Positions 37,226 through 50,236 of a stretch of 64,000 nt of DNA are shown piece after piece. Made by a program: the position numbers and the translations under genes. How positions within the stretch are numbered: position 1 is the stretch's first letter; every line of letters begins with the position of its first letter. The DNA lies in the NCBI RefSeq assembly GCF_018139145.2, contig NC_059475.1, forward strand, positions 9,100,437 to 9,164,436, given 5' to 3'. A model generated the notes under the pieces. It searched no databases. It saw nothing but the letters and a program-made list of their open reading frames with translations, and had not been told where the DNA came from. The stretch comes from Gymnogyps californianus (taxonomy: Eukaryota; Chordata; Aves; Accipitriformes; Cathartidae).

Positions 37226-40129
37226 CTAATGACCTTAAATACCAAAACCAAACAGGATGATTTCGCTCATCAAAAAGTAGCTCACCAAAACAAGACAAAA
37301 CCATATGAAGAAGAGCCAGAAGCAGATTTTCATCACACTGCTAGAAGGTTTTGACAGGAATTTTTTTTACCTTGTGTATATTTGGGAGCACATTGTTTTA
37401 AATGAGCCAATTTACACTGACAGTTTTCCACGGACCATTTCCTGGAGTTCTCACATGAGGACATGTACGTACAAGTCTCAATCTACTAGTCTTTCCAATG
37501 ACAAAGAAGTTCAGCCTTATTAAACTTGCTGCATCTAAAAAATATTTTGAGCAACTGACAATGCAGAACTTTAATCCTGTAGACGAGCACCATTCTCTGT
37601 ACCTTCAGTGGGAGCTGACAGCACTCACTAGCTGGCAACACCGGGCCCATTATTGAAATCAGAGTGGGTGTTTGCTTCTCCATCAGCATTGATAACGTTT
37701 CCATTTCCTTTCAAATATTGAATACAGAGGCAACTATATGTGAAATTGAGCCCTGCAAGGCTTTTACTGACCCTCTCTAAGCATTTTTTAGTTGAATAAC
37801 TTTCCCATAAAGATTAGTATGCTGACAATAACAAACTTGGTTAACTGAATGCATAATTACTTTTGTTATTTATGTGCTATTACAAGTGTCTACCATTATT
37901 TCTGAGCAGTAAAAGTTATCTCAACAGCTTCGTGGTTAATAACTAAATATCCAAATTAGGTGTAGGCTTTTGTTTTTTACTCTTTAGGAAAAATCCTGCC
38001 TCATTCTGAAACTTAACAACCAACATTGATCTATCAACCTGTCCTTAAAATCCTAATTATTTTGCTATTAAAAACCTAATTTTTTTACATGTGTTTCTTG
38101 CTTTCCCCCCTACACTGCCATAGGATATTTGTGCCAGCATTTTTTTTTTTTTTAATTAGAAAAATCACTAACACTCCTCTGAAGGAGAGAAGCAATAACC
38201 TCAGCAGAAGTTAGTTTATCAGCTAAATTCAACAAAGATTCTCATGACCAACACTTAAAAGACTTCATCATGTCTTGTGGGGATGAAGTGACAGCCTTAA
38301 CTAAAAACAAAGTGATGTGTGTATCTAAGCACATTTAAAATACACTTAAAATTCTATTACAGCATCATTACAATAGTAATCTTCATTCCAAGTAAAGATT
38401 TAATTGACGATAGTTTGTGAAACAACATAATACCATTTATCATGTCTTTTATTAGACCAACCAATATAGCTGGAAAAGTAGGCATTTCTACAGGAAGGTA
38501 TAAGGGACACCAGGGGGTACCCGAAAAAGTAACTGTCTTTTCCAAATATGACCTGGTCTAAAATAACCCTTCCCTACAGCATATACTATGTGGAACAGGA
38601 TAACAGGTTTATCCAAGATTCCGATATGGATCACTTGTTCGTTGAAGTGCTTATTGCTGAATGCAACAGTCAAAGCCCTTTGATGTTAACTGTATAAAAC
38701 CAATAATTAAAATCTAAGTTATGTTAGATTACCTTTAGTAAAAAAGCATTACTTCTAAATCAAGCTACCTGGACAGAAATTTAGTTAACAAACATGTGAA
38801 CTTCGGATAGCTTTGTATAAAGGACAAATCTATACCATATGATTCAGGACGTCAAATAAACCGTTACAAAGAACGAACCAGATGCACACAGTTCCAAAGT
38901 CCACGATGAGGGGGGTCATTCTCAATTATACATTTGTGTCATTTTCATTATCCAAATGCTTAAAAGTTCTATCCACAGTTTATCATATCAAGTGATAAAT
39001 GCTACATGAGAAACTGAACAATAACTAGAAGAAATTTAATACTCAGATTATGGTAGGATATCTTTGCATATTGGGGTGAGATAAAGGGTGTTACTTTTCA
39101 TGATTCTGTATCAAACAATCAAAGGAAAATCCTCGATAGCACGATCTGAATGGGACACTGCTAACAAGGAATTAGATGCATTCCTGACCCAAAGTCCGCC
39201 TAATCAGAAATCAGTAAAGCATATCCTTTACTATACTAAAATGAATACACCACTATTAATTTGCAGCAAAGCAATCAATATATGCAGAAACAAATAATTG
39301 GCGCATAGACATCTTTGATATCACCCTCCTCTTGTGAGGAGATACGTAGTTCTGGTTCAGTTCAACAGCATCATATTTAATTTCTCCAACAATATTTTAC
39401 CAAACATCACTGTAATGAGTGAAGTCTTAAAATACAGGTAAATAAGCATACTAGCTAGTACAGTCAATAAATTAGAGATATTTTTAGAAGTGTGAATTTA
39501 ATGTTAAAAGCAAGTGATTTAAATTAATTTCCTATTTTTCATCTCTCAGAATATCTCTAATTACTTATCTACTATATTGTTTACAGGTATTTATCTGAAA
39601 AGGTTGAGGAAAATAACATCTTTACTGATGGTTCCATCTTTCTGTGCTTCTTCATCACATAGCCCTGATTAGCAAGGCTGTTTTACCTGAAAAATTACTT
39701 CACAAGTAGCAAAGTAACATGCAAAAGCTACTCATTGTTCTGCCATGCTGGAAACTGCATATACACAGGAGATATTCTATTTATCCTAAGCACTTGCTGC
39801 ACCCTTTTTTTCTTGTATTTTTCTATGATCTGTATAACAAACCAGAATTTAAGCACACTTTTAGTCATTACCTATAGCATAACCCTAAAATTTTAATATT
39901 TCCTTATATAATAATTAGCTTAAGCTGTGTACACTGTTGTCTTTACACCTGCTGCTGTAATGCTGCTTTAAACAGCAAACTTGAGTCTTAGGGTTGGGAG
40001 AGCAAAAATTCAGGTATAGTTCAGAAACAGGGGTGGCTCCTACCTTGGGAATAATGGAGTCGTTCCACACCTGATGGGGGGGCAGGGATAAACCTTGCTG
40101 AGTCTTCCTTTGTTGTTCTGTCTTAACCA
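37226..40129. other. Intergenic DNA, no feature supported
   Basis: This is AT-rich unique-looking sequence between the CR1 tail and the diverged duplication. I find no exon, RNA gene or transposon boundary that can be defended. Confidence 0.5.
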
Positions 40130-41235
40130 GGCTATGTAGTGATGGCATAACACAAGAAAGGTTTACCTCACTAATACAAGGAACTAGAAGACTCATGCAG
40201 ACTTGTTACAACATTTGCCATTACCAGCTTCTCACTCATTTTTCTGTAGAGACTAACATATGAACATGTTACAGAGTTTTCACACATCTGTGTACCTGTA
40301 TAATAGCCCTCAGCGTCAATTTCAGTGACAATCCTCAAGATCACAGAGACGGGTACATGGGAACACAAGCTGAGCTCAGAGAGGGGCACATAGGAGAAAG
40401 TTAGTCTTTCCCAAAGTAAAGACTATCCTTTCCTGTTTTCCAATGTATGACAACTTAATCTTTTCTTGTTACATGTCAATAATAAATAATCTATATTATT
40501 TATGTTTTGTGTGGTATGCTTTTGAAAAGCCTCCACCACACATGCACAAGCACCCGTGCACACACAGACAGAAGACGCTTACAAATTTTTTGCCAAGATC
40601 CACATAGGCAAAAACATTTGAGTAAATGTTGGTGAGTGTTAAGGATCTGAGGGCCTTTCCCACCGGAGTTCTACTGCATTGCTCCTCCACCTTCCGAGCA
40701 GGGGTGAGGTCCAGCGGAGGGTTCAGATGGGGCTCATCTGTTTTGCAGTCCACACCTGGAGCCTTCTCCTCTGATGCAGGCAGGGCTGGGCCCAGGGGTC
40801 ACTCTTGCCCTGAGGACAGTGGGATCCACATCCACTCCCCAGATGGCATACGTAAGCAATTCTAAAATCTTTTTCCCTCTCTCTTAATAATGATATACAA
40901 TGGTGGCATAACGCAATGGAGATTTACCTGTTGCCTGTACAACAGAGGTTCCTCATACAGAGCTGTTGTTATGACACATAAAAAGTTTCCATATACGCAG
41001 GCATTTTACTTACTTACACTTAAATGCACCACAGTTCTTGTGCATTCAGGCCCTTGCACTGTAGCTCTCAGCAGCTATTTCACTTGTTGACGCTACCCTC
41101 ACAGAGACAGTGATGTAGAAACTCAGGGTGAGGGCTGAGTAGAGGCACACAGGAGGAAGTTGTAAGGTCCTTTACAAAGTAATGGCAGTTTCTCCTGTTT
41201 TCCAACGTGTAGCAACTAAGTATTCTTGTCTCCTT
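40130..41235. repeat. Diverged tandem duplication (two related ~330-bp units, ~760 bp apart)
   Basis: Unit 1 (about 40140-40470) and unit 2 (about 40900-41230) share collinear landmarks. Both open with GGCATAAC followed by CAA and then TTTACCT. Both continue to CACAGAGAC, then an AGAG-GCACA segment, and finally CCTGTTTTCCAA followed by CAACT. Similarity is patchy, so the duplication is old. Between the units, at 40620-40860, lies a more GC-rich segment. I recognise neither unit as a known transposon. Confidence 0.55.
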
Positions 41236-42500
41236 AGTATTATCTAGATGATAAACAATACCTACTGCTTTTTTCTTATACAGGATTGTTATTAGTCCTC
41301 CACTGTATTATAAGCACATACACAATCATACTACAAAATTTTCTGTTGAGATCTCCACCAGCTAAAAAGCATTAGTCACCCCAGCTTGTAAGTTACATAT
41401 TCGTCAAGCACCTCTTAACTGCAGTGTGTTGATGTAATGAAGTAAATATTTAACTACAGTCATCATTCCTCCAAACAGTTCTCCTTATTTCACACATCAG
41501 AAGTTTCTGTTTTTCTCTGGGGAATATCTGATCACTTCCACCAGCATTATCCAATACCCTCATTCTACTCTTTCCTGCTTCCGTATATACAAGTCACTCC
41601 AGTGCTTAAATAAATAATACAATCCAGAGTCACTACAGGAGACATGCTAGCACAGACACAAATCACTCTCAGTCCCTGGATTTCCTGGTAGCAAAATTGT
41701 TCCACTTGTGTGTCTCAAGAGTTTCTTTCGTGTGCGGTTTTTAACCCAACCCATCCCAAAACTCTTCACGTAGTTAATGTCACCAGCACACTGCGTTAAA
41801 TGCATCCTCAACCTTACCTTTTAAAAGGCTTTTCAAGTACCACTTCTTGTCCTTGCTAAGCATCACACATGGTTTGGGAAAATACTCTTAAAGCAAGTGT
41901 GAAGTACTCAGCTGCTTCTCTCTTGTCCCTTGGAGAAGCCAAAACTGCCACAGATCGATGTGCTTGAACCCAGACTCCATGCCAGGCTGCTCCTCTGCAC
42001 TGGGAAGGAGAGTGAAGGGAGGCCCCCACAGCAGGTGTGTGCTAATGGAGACCAGCCTCACGCATTTCAGGGAACCACATCTGCCACTCCCTAGCCTTTA
42101 AGGTTAAGGTTCACGTTAAGGTTTGTCTTCACTGATTAAAAAAAACCCACACCAAATCAAAACAACAAACACACCGAAGTTATTTTCACACGTGCAAAGC
42201 TTATGCTGGTCCTTTCCCCCTCCTCCGTGTTTAGCTGCCTGGCTAGATAAGCTTGGTGGAGACAAAATGCTCTAGTTTGCTGTTAGATAAGTAATTAGCT
42301 GTGGATAAGCAGCTAGTTAAAAGCTACACTGCCTCACCCCTGTTAGGGAAGCACCCTCTTGCCACAGCTTAGCAGACACACTACCATTAGACCAGAGGGC
42401 TTTACTTTTGGGGAATAAAAAGCCAAACCAAGTTTTCAGCATCGTGATTAACCCAGGGGAAAAAAAAGTCAGTTTTAACAGTAAAAGGTGCTCACAGAAG
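41236..42500. other. Region upstream of PRRG4
   Basis: Unique-looking sequence leads into the PRRG4 CpG island. Many TAAG/CTTA motifs occur at 42230-42330. No gene can be called. Confidence 0.45.
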
Positions 42501-42519
42501 ATGAAAGGACCGCTACCTT

Positions 42520-43520
42520 GTCCTCAGAGGGTTGCTGGAGGTGAGCTCAGGAGACAGCCAGGTTTCTGGTCGGCGCCCGAGGGAGAGTCCCAGCACCGCC
42601 GCCGCCTCAGCTCCCTCTCCGGCCGTCCCGGCGCTCCCGGCCGACCCTCTTTCCCCTCAGGCTCGAGGGGCGTTTCCGGCCCCCGCCCCCAGGAGGCCCC
42701 AGCCCGCCGGTGCCCCCGGGGGGCAGCGCGGGCGGGGCGGCCCCGGTACAGTCGTGTGACTCCGCCGCGCCCTGTCCAGGAAGCGCCGCATCAGCAGCAG
42801 CCCCAAGAGACGCTGCCCCGCCAGCCGCTCTCGTCAGGCGGCCGCCGGAGCCTCGCCGGGGCAGGTAGGGCCGCGCGGCGGGAAGCGGCGCCCCTTCTCC
42901 CCGCCGCGCCGGGCTGTGGGCTGAGGGGCGCTTCCTGGCCGACGCCTCCCGCTCCCCTGGAGCCTGCCCGGCTCCAGTCGGCTGCGAGAGCGGGGGCCGG
43001 TCCCGGGGCGGGGGGGCGGCAGAGCGGTCTTCCATCCCGACGGGCTCGGTGGGCCCGGGGGGGGACGACTGGGGCAGTCGTTGGGGGAAGCTCCCGGCAG
43101 GGCCGCGGGGCGGCTGTTCCCTCGGCGTCGTAGGTGCCCTCGGGGGGTCGCCGCACGTCTCCGCTTCAGGCGGCGATCGTGTTGGGCGTCTCTTGGAAGA
43201 ATTACGGTCTTATTTCGTTATTATTTTCTACAGTCATCCTAGGTGGGAGAGTGCAGGCTCCCCGGTTGGGCGTGAGGAGATTGGCAACGGCATTCTCCTG
43301 GCAGAATGGTTTCTGCACGTCTGTTTACGTCGGGTAGCTTTTATAACCTGCTGTAGCTGCTCTGGCAGCAAAATCGTACCTATCTGAAGTTTCAGAGCGT
43401 ACCTGCAGCACCTTGTGTGTGATCTTTCCCCGTTAATGTGCCAGCTAACCGGGCTGCTGCTCTGTTCAGCCGCTTCCCCGGGCGAGGAGAGCAGAAGGTA
43501 TGGCCCGGCTGCGGTGAGAG
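42520..43520 (+). promoter_or_regulatory. PRRG4: PRRG4 CpG-island promoter and non-coding first exon
   Basis: GC- and CpG-dense DNA from about 42540 to 43160, with lower density to 43520, lies directly upstream of the first PRRG4 coding exon. Two plus-strand donors could end a non-coding first exon: GGGGCAG|GTAGGG (GT at 42865) and AGAAG|GTATGG (GT at 43498). Either can splice to the acceptor at 43747. A 241-codon plus-strand frame and 142- and 121-codon minus-strand frames here reflect the high GC content and are not called. The transcription start is unknown, and no TATA box was identified. Confidence 0.75.
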
Positions 43521-43747
43521 CAGCCCCGGTGACATGTGCGGACGTTACGCAATGAAAACTTAGTAAGAGACATGCAGGACCAGTTTGGATCGGTGTCTTT
43601 CTTGTAGGGATCCATTAGCCTCACCTGCATGTAGGTGCTTGCGTTAGATGACTTCGCTTACGGGATTAATTCAAGGTTCGTCACGGCCACTTCAGAAGAT
43701 TGTGTTGTCATTTTTTTTTTGAACTCACGTTAGTTTCTGTCTGACAG

Positions 43748-43863
43748 ATACCACGCCATGTTTGCGTTTTTGGTACTGCTGTGTCAACTACACGTGATGA
43801 TGTTTGCATTTCCTCACTGCACAGAGAGATTAAATAACTTGAAGCAACCTGAACGGAAAGACG
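43748..43863 (+). CDS. PRRG4: PRRG4 coding exon 1 (signal peptide and propeptide)
   Basis: The acceptor CTGACAG ends at 43747, and the ATG at 43758 follows 10 nt of leader. It encodes 35 residues starting MFAFLVLLCQL, a clear hydrophobic signal core, then a polar propeptide ending QPERKD. The donor ACG|GTAACG leaves one base (phase 1). MFxxLVLL is shared with mammalian PRRG4, which supports this start. Confidence 0.92.
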
Positions 43864-46800
43864 GTAACGTACTTTTAACGTGATTTTATGCTTTCCAAAA
43901 TAAAAATCTACCTAACTTTGCTTCTGCTGAGAAATCTTTTTATGTATGTAAATAGTTTTGGTTTTGTTGTTGGTTTTTTTACTTCATTAAAAAATTAAGC
44001 TGTTTTATGCTTAATTTTAGAATATTTGAATATCTTTTGCTGAAATGATTGATAATTGACTGGGGTGTCGATATTAAGTATTTATCAGATGCAGTAGTAA
44101 GTGCAGATTGGGACAACTGAGCTTTCTCTAGGCCTGTAGGATTATTGTCATTGATATAACCAGAATCATCTATGTAACATCAAAATTCCAAGTTTGAAAT
44201 GTGTATTAAGACAGTACTGCTTTGGTACTATTTGAGCACATCACAGTTTTATTTGTATATCTAAAATTGTTTTCTATTTGAAAGGGTTTATTTGCTTGTT
44301 TTTTGAGATTGATATTTTTTCTCAATACCAGATCGCCTTACAACACCTTGAAAGATAAACATAGTGCTGCTATTGCAGTTCTTCACTTTGGAGGGAGGGA
44401 AGTGGAGAGGAATTGAGGTGAAACCAAATTAAATTCCCCAAAGGACTCAAGCACTACGATGCTAAGCCGTGTGATACTTAACATTTAAGCATCAGGGCTT
44501 TGAAAAGGAATTTGTAAGTTAGCTGTCTAGTCTTCTCAGTGGATAAGGAGTGCTGAAACCTTAAGACAGATTTTAAAAAGTCATCCCGTTGAGCAGGAGG
44601 CTCCTTCAGGGCAGTATGTTGAGCAGAAAACATGGCTAGCAGACAAATGCTTGAGACAGATTATTCATTAAAATCCATATCGCTCTGGGGCATAAAACGT
44701 CAGGCTGCCAGGCTGCCTCTTTCCTGTGCGTTCACGGCATAGAACCCTCTCCTGACAATAAGCCCAGATCACTCCTTCTTTAAAGACGGAGTTGGAATGC
44801 GAGGGGCCCAACTCTTTATCCAATAATTTAGCAAGTAGAACAGTTGCCAAGAATATGGGGTACCTGCATTGAGAGGTTACCCCTTCAGCATTTTCTGAAC
44901 ATCTTTTACCAGCAGAATTACTTTATTCAGCACATTGTGTGGATGCATTTTTAATTAAATGCTAGGCATCCTAAAACTGTGTTTACCATTTTGTTGAACC
45001 AAGGACTGTAGAACTGCATTCAGTTCCCTCACGTATAGAAGAGAATTCAAATCCATCTGTTTCATTCTCCAAATACTATCTTAATCACCAGGTTGCAGGC
45101 AATTTGGAGATGGAGATAGGTGTACTGTGACTATGTCCTACAAAGTGAAAAATGTGCTGATAAATGGATAAAGACTCTTTGAAAGAGAAAAGGAGCATGT
45201 ATCACTGGGAATTAGAGGTCCTAGGCTCCAGGCAGTTTGCCTATGCATTCCACGTTAATTAAAATGCATCAATTATCATCTAAGTTAATTCAGAAGTATA
45301 GCTAATACTACTTGCATGGCAAGGAATGAAACACTGCTGAGCAAAACTGAAGATCTCTGTTTCAGAAGACTGAAGTTATTCTCATGATTTATACTGAACC
45401 AAGATACTATTTTTTTCAATGTAATTCTTTCCCCTTTCCACTTGTGGGTTTGGGGTTTGTTTTTTTTTAAGTCCTTCTCTCCGGTTACTCTTAGATATAG
45501 CATAAATGTTTTAAGCTTAGATTTTCTTGCAATTACTTTAGAATAACAGATTTGCCTTCCTACACAAATGTGCGCACACACATGTGGCTCCTTCAATATA
45601 TACTATAATATTATATAAATTATATATACTGTAATATTCCTTCAATATACTATAATATTAAAGACATAAACAACCAATATGCAAGTTACACTGCAGTTGT
45701 CTTAGTTTTCAGAGAGCAAACCATTTTGAGATACCATTGCAAGACCTAACAGTAACTATTAGGGTAAAAATTCCTGAATGATGTGATAATCTAGCCAAAC
45801 AAGCTAACAAGAACACAGAGCTAATTTGTAGCTGAATAATTTTATACTGAATCTCATCTCCTTTTTTAGCTGTCTGGCTCGGTATGTAACAATGCTGTTT
45901 CTGCATTACACTTGCAAAATAATCCTGTAGTCATTTTGCTTAACCAAATAGTCCAAATTCCTTGGAATACAGATTAGGCTTTCACTGAAAACCAAGCCAG
46001 AATACTAGTTCTGTCATATAAAGATTTTTTATTTTTTTTTTTTTTTTTTTAAAAGAAGCTGTAGCAAGAACAGGCTAAAACTTGACTATGGAAAATGCCT
46101 GGTGAGAAAATGCATTCCTGTATTCCAAAGCGTTCTATAATTTCACTAACTCTTCTGGAATCTCACCTCACAACTTACTCCATGAGGCCTCATGGAGCCA
46201 GTAATAAGCACAAAAGAAGAAAACAATTAAATGTCTTCAGAAGTGCCAGTTGTCAGTAAAATTCCTATCATAGACTAATTTAAAACAAATAAACTTGGCA
46301 ATATGCCAACTTTTACATAAAACTTGCTGCCACAATTGTGAAAAGAGAACAAATATAAAATGAATAGAACTCTGCTGCCATGATTTAAAATCCAAATTCC
46401 ATAAACAAAATTTGGAACTCACAGATACCAGAATATTGATAAATGTATATTGAGGATTCTTTAGAAGGAAGAGATTTTTTTTCTTCTTTTTTCCCCCCCT
46501 TGCCTCCTTCTTCCAGTAGGTCAATGTCTTGCTGGGTTTGGATCTGACTGAATTTCTGCTTTCTGTGACTATTACTTTGTTCTTAAGAGCTCCAGTAAAA
46601 AACTGATGCCCACAGCCCAGAAGGGATAACACCAAAACTTAAACAGCAGCTGTCATGAGAATCAAATTCTCTTGGCCAGTATAAGGAATAGCTGAAATGC
46701 TTTATGAGAAAGGAAAATACATTTATTTTATATTGCATAGTTCGAAAAGTTAGCAGCAAAGACGACATTTTAGGAGGAGACCTTGATATGTAGTTGAGAG

Positions 46801-49800
46801 ATGCTAGGGGAAGAAGTGGTCTCAATGTGCTCCTTCAGGATATTACCCATTCTTTAAAAATACCAAATTTAGCTTTCCTAACTTGTTTTAAATCAACTTG
46901 TTTTTTTTTTTAATTAAGTGTTCACATCAGAAAAGGAGGCCAATTTATTCATGGGACGACATCTTCTGAATAACAGATTTGATTTTGAAGCATTCACAGC
47001 GGATAACGTGGAAAGAGAATGCTTTGAAGAGCTGTGCAGTTATGAAGAAGCGAGAGAAGTTTTTGAAGACCCTGATAAAACGGTAGCTGTTCAAACTGAA
47101 TTAAATATACTGAAGGAGGTTATTGACTAAATCATTACTGTATCTAAATACTGTAGCCCTTCTGAAAACAGCACTTAAAATGATTGCTTATTTTACTGTA
47201 AAAGTAGAGGCCCCAATTAGATGGGGTTATTGCTCTAGATACACAGTGAATACACTTGAATATGTACTATTGTCTTAAAGACTTTAGATAAGGGCTCCAA
47301 TTCTGCAAACAAATATAAATGAAACTTCAGAAGTACTGCTTGTGGATATACGTATATGTGTTTTCAGAATCCCCTTTTTTTTTTTTAGTAACTTGTCAGC
47401 ATCCAGTTTGAATGTGTTCCACATGCTCTGTGTATTAATTGGCTGATTGTGTCCTCGTGTCATGCCAAAGAAGTGTTTTAGAAGAGAGGGGTACGGAGCA
47501 AATCTGCAGTTCAGCTATTGCCGAGTATTCCTAGAGCATTATCTTCTAAATCACTACCTGTATACAGCTTGGAAGAAACCTGGTATAAAAAAAGAGAAAA
47601 ATACATAAGAAACCTTTCAGCCCAATAATGGAACATGATGATTGTCTGAAGACTGGCTCTTGCTGCATGCAGCAAGAATCTCTTCGTGATTCTAAGTGTG
47701 CTCTGCAGAAAGAGCAAGGAATACACTCCTGTTCTGAAGGTGGAAATGTTAGTTTCCCATTGCTAGCATTTTCCTAAGCAAAAGATGAAAGTGTTAAATT
47801 GGAATCTTGATGGACTCTCTTGCTGGGTAGCAAAAGTGGAAATTATACCTAAACACATTTAATGCATGTCATGCATATGTTTTTCTCTTAAGTGAATCCC
47901 ATTATTTTTCCTAGGTGATATGAATTCAAATATTGTTCGTGCAACTGTCTGATTCTTAAGAACTTGACTTTGCCTCATTAATACTCTTCTGTAGGGATTT
48001 ACAAAGATTAATTGTAAGCATTTTTTTAGTGTCAGAATATATGCTAACTTCTGCTGTAATGAGGCAGAGATATGAGGTAACATTGGACAGTTAAATGCAC
48101 TTTTGTCTTTCACCAGCTGGCATTTTCTTCTTTGTGAAATCATAATTTTTATGCAACCTTGAATGTATGAGAAAAATACAGTGGGATAAGCAAGTACAAA
48201 TCCTTCAGCAGGAGTTGCTTCTGTTCATGCCATTGTTAAATTTCGCCCACAGTACCATATTAAAAAAATTGTCAATAAGCCTGCCAATTATGTATCTTAA
48301 ATAAATCTAAACACAGATTGTGTTTTTATAGATGGATTTTTGGAAAGACTATTCAACTAAAGGCCCCAAAACAAAAATAGGTAAGTCATCTTTTTATTCT
48401 TTTATTCTTTTCTTATATTGCAATATTTTGTTTGTTGTAAATAGTACATTCTTAAAAGTACACCATGCATTCAGTTATCAAAATCAGAATTGATCTTTTT
48501 ACTGAAATTCAGCGTGAACTGTGCAAGTGTGTTGCATTATCTGATACAATAAAACATACTCACTGAGGCGTCTTACAGTGGGATCCATTACAAGTCCGTA
48601 GGTAAAAACAATATGAATCTTGTTGTCCATTTCTTTGTTTTATTACACAATCAGTAAACTTTGCAGTAATTCTCTGGCTGTTTTCTGTGGTTTTGTTTTG
48701 TTTGTGTTGTCCCCCCCATTTCTTTAATAGTAATATAACAGTCTGATTCAGGTTGAGAGTAGTCTTATGCCAGATGTTTTATAAAAAAATGGTCAGTATG
48801 ACTTGAGGAAGGATCTACAGCCTGATCAAGGTCACAAGTACATGAAGTAATATTTGGAAGGCATTAGAAGACAGACATCTCAGTTTTATGTACAGAAAAG
48901 GGAATATCTACTCACTTTGCTTTAAGCTGAACGTGAATGCTACTCCTGGGTTGTGTTGCACAGATATTATGGCTTCTCACAGCAAACTAGACATTTGTGG
49001 AAAGGAACAGCCTTATGGCACAGCAAAATTAGTATTTTACAGTGTATACTGTATACTATGTAGATGGAAAGAACACATAATGAAAATAACCAATGTTTTA
49101 TCTTCAGGTGATGAGACACTACAAAAGATTAATGTTACAGGACTTCTTATCAGTCTAGTTGCTGCTGGAGTACTGTTAGTTATAATTGGACTGCTTATCT
49201 TCTACTGCTGCAAAAGTAGATGCAAATCAAGGCAACCGCCAGGGTAAGGAATTCCACTGCTTTAAAAAAACCCCAAACACCAAAACAAACTCTTGCTTAA
49301 GAGTGGAATTTAAACATCACTGTGGGTTGGTCTAACTGTATTCTCAGAGAATCCAATGGGAGTTCTAGTTCTTACTTTCCTGGAAGCAAAGTTAGGTGAG
49401 CACTAGCTCACCTAGTTTTGTGTTTATTTTGTGTTTAATAACACAAAAACATGGAACAACACTTGCATGGCTGATACACCTTTGGATTTGTTTTTTTTTG
49501 TGTGTGTGTGTTCTCTGTTCCAAAACATTCTTACTAAAAAGATGGAATCATTTTAATAGGTTGGGACCTGCAATGAGAAGTCTAATGTGTTCTGTTCACT
49601 CTTTGAAGTAGGTTGTGTGCTCTTTGTGGCATGTAGTCTACCTCAGATATGAAATGAAGTAGGTTGGAGGAAATGCTTCTTTACCAATTCTCTAGCCCTG
49701 CTTGTTCCTGTATTCTAAACTTGAAAGGAATAAAAGAGGATTACTGTGCTTCCTCTTCCCTATAAATTTCACATTACTGAGCTATTTTTACCCTGTGGTT

Positions 49801-50236
49801 TGGAGAGAGTATTTGGCTTCTGGTCTTTATGATCACTGAAGGCAAGTGTTTTTTGTTGTGGTGGTTTGTTTGTTTTGGTGTTTTTTGTTTGTTTTGGTTT
49901 TTTGGGGTTGGTGGGGTTTGTTTGGCTTTTTTTACAACTAAGACTTCATATTCTTTCTTCCCTTTACAACAGAAGCTGCCACTTACAATGCTGTTAACTT
50001 TGTTTAGGTACTTGGATTATGTAAGAAGTAGAAGACGTAATTCATCTAGCGTCTTCAGAAGGCATGAAGAACTGTCTTTAAACCCACTTCCTCTCAGAAC
50101 TGATGATTCAGGACTACCAACTTATGAGCAAGCAGTTACTTCAGATGGACAACACAACGTGCCACCACCCCCTTATCCAGGGCCCCCGAAAGGGGCACGG
50201 GTGTTTAAAAAGTCTATGTCACTTCCTGCCCCTTAG
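43758..50236 (+). CDS. PRRG4: PRRG4, transmembrane Gla protein 4 (complete CDS, five coding exons)
   Basis: The join 43758-43863, 46919-47082, 48332-48380, 49108-49243, 50008-50236 totals 684 nt and gives 227 residues, close to the 226 I recall for human. All junctions are GT/AG and in phase. Residues 1-17 form a signal peptide, followed by a short propeptide. The vitamin-K-dependent Gla domain spans about 43-90, with the ANLF motif and the ERECFEELC disulphide loop (C70-C75). It is followed by FWKDY. The transmembrane helix is about 116-140. The cytoplasmic tail has LPTY (188-191), PPPPY (204-208) and the C-terminal FKKSMSLP signature. The PPxY motif binds WW-domain proteins in this family. 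Mammalian PRRG4 has been linked to Commissureless-like control of Robo traffic. Confidence 0.97.
45590..45662. repeat. Local AT-rich duplication in PRRG4 intron
   Basis: The phrase CTTCAATATA...CTATAATATTA appears twice, near 45591 and 45640, separated by about 48 bp of TATA-like sequence. It is a short degenerate tandem repeat in the intron before the Gla exon, with no sign of function. Confidence 0.6.
46919..47082 (+). CDS. PRRG4: PRRG4 coding exon 2 (Gla domain)
   Basis: This 164-nt exon completes a split Val codon and encodes VFTSEKEANLF through EVFEDPDKT. Glutamates at and after ERECFEEL and in YEEAREVFED are the positions that gamma-carboxylation converts to calcium-binding Gla. The acceptor is a long T tract ending TTAAG; the donor is ACG|GTAGCT. 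Reading on past the donor gives about 15 intronic codons and a stop. Confidence 0.95.
48332..48380 (+). CDS. PRRG4: PRRG4 coding exon 3 (49 nt, aromatic stack end of Gla module)
   Basis: A mini-exon encodes MDFWKDYSTKGPKTKI plus one base. The acceptor is TTTTTATAG; the donor TAG|GTAAGT is consensus. The FWxxY motif follows the Gla residues in all transmembrane Gla proteins, and both exon phases match the neighbours. The internal ATG is not a start codon in this context. Confidence 0.93.
49108..49243 (+). CDS. PRRG4: PRRG4 coding exon 4 (transmembrane helix)
   Basis: The acceptor is TATCTTCAG; the donor is CCAGG|GTAAGG. The exon completes a Gly codon, then encodes DETLQKINVTGLL, a long aliphatic stretch, and a cysteine- and basic-rich juxtamembrane segment (CCKSRCKSR). 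The basic cluster after the helix supports a type I topology with the Gla domain outside. The cysteines could be palmitoylated (inference). Confidence 0.95.
50008..50236 (+). CDS. PRRG4: PRRG4 last coding exon (cytoplasmic PPxY tail)
   Basis: The acceptor CTTTGTTTAG opens a 229-nt coding segment encoding YLDYVRSRRRNSSSVFRR, then LPLRTDDSGLPTYEQAV and NVPPPPYPGPP, and ending VFKKSMSLPAP before TAG (50234-50236). LPTYEQAV and PPPPY are the conserved WW-ligand motifs of the family. The C-terminus differs from human by only a residue or two, as I remember it. Confidence 0.96.

Noticed and set aside
42408..43133. 241-codon plus-strand open frame across the PRRG4 island, with 142- and 121-codon frames opposite
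   Set aside because: Proline-, glycine-, arginine- and alanine-rich translations in all frames are expected from GC-rich DNA, with no domain. The PRRG4 signal-peptide exon downstream already provides the start.
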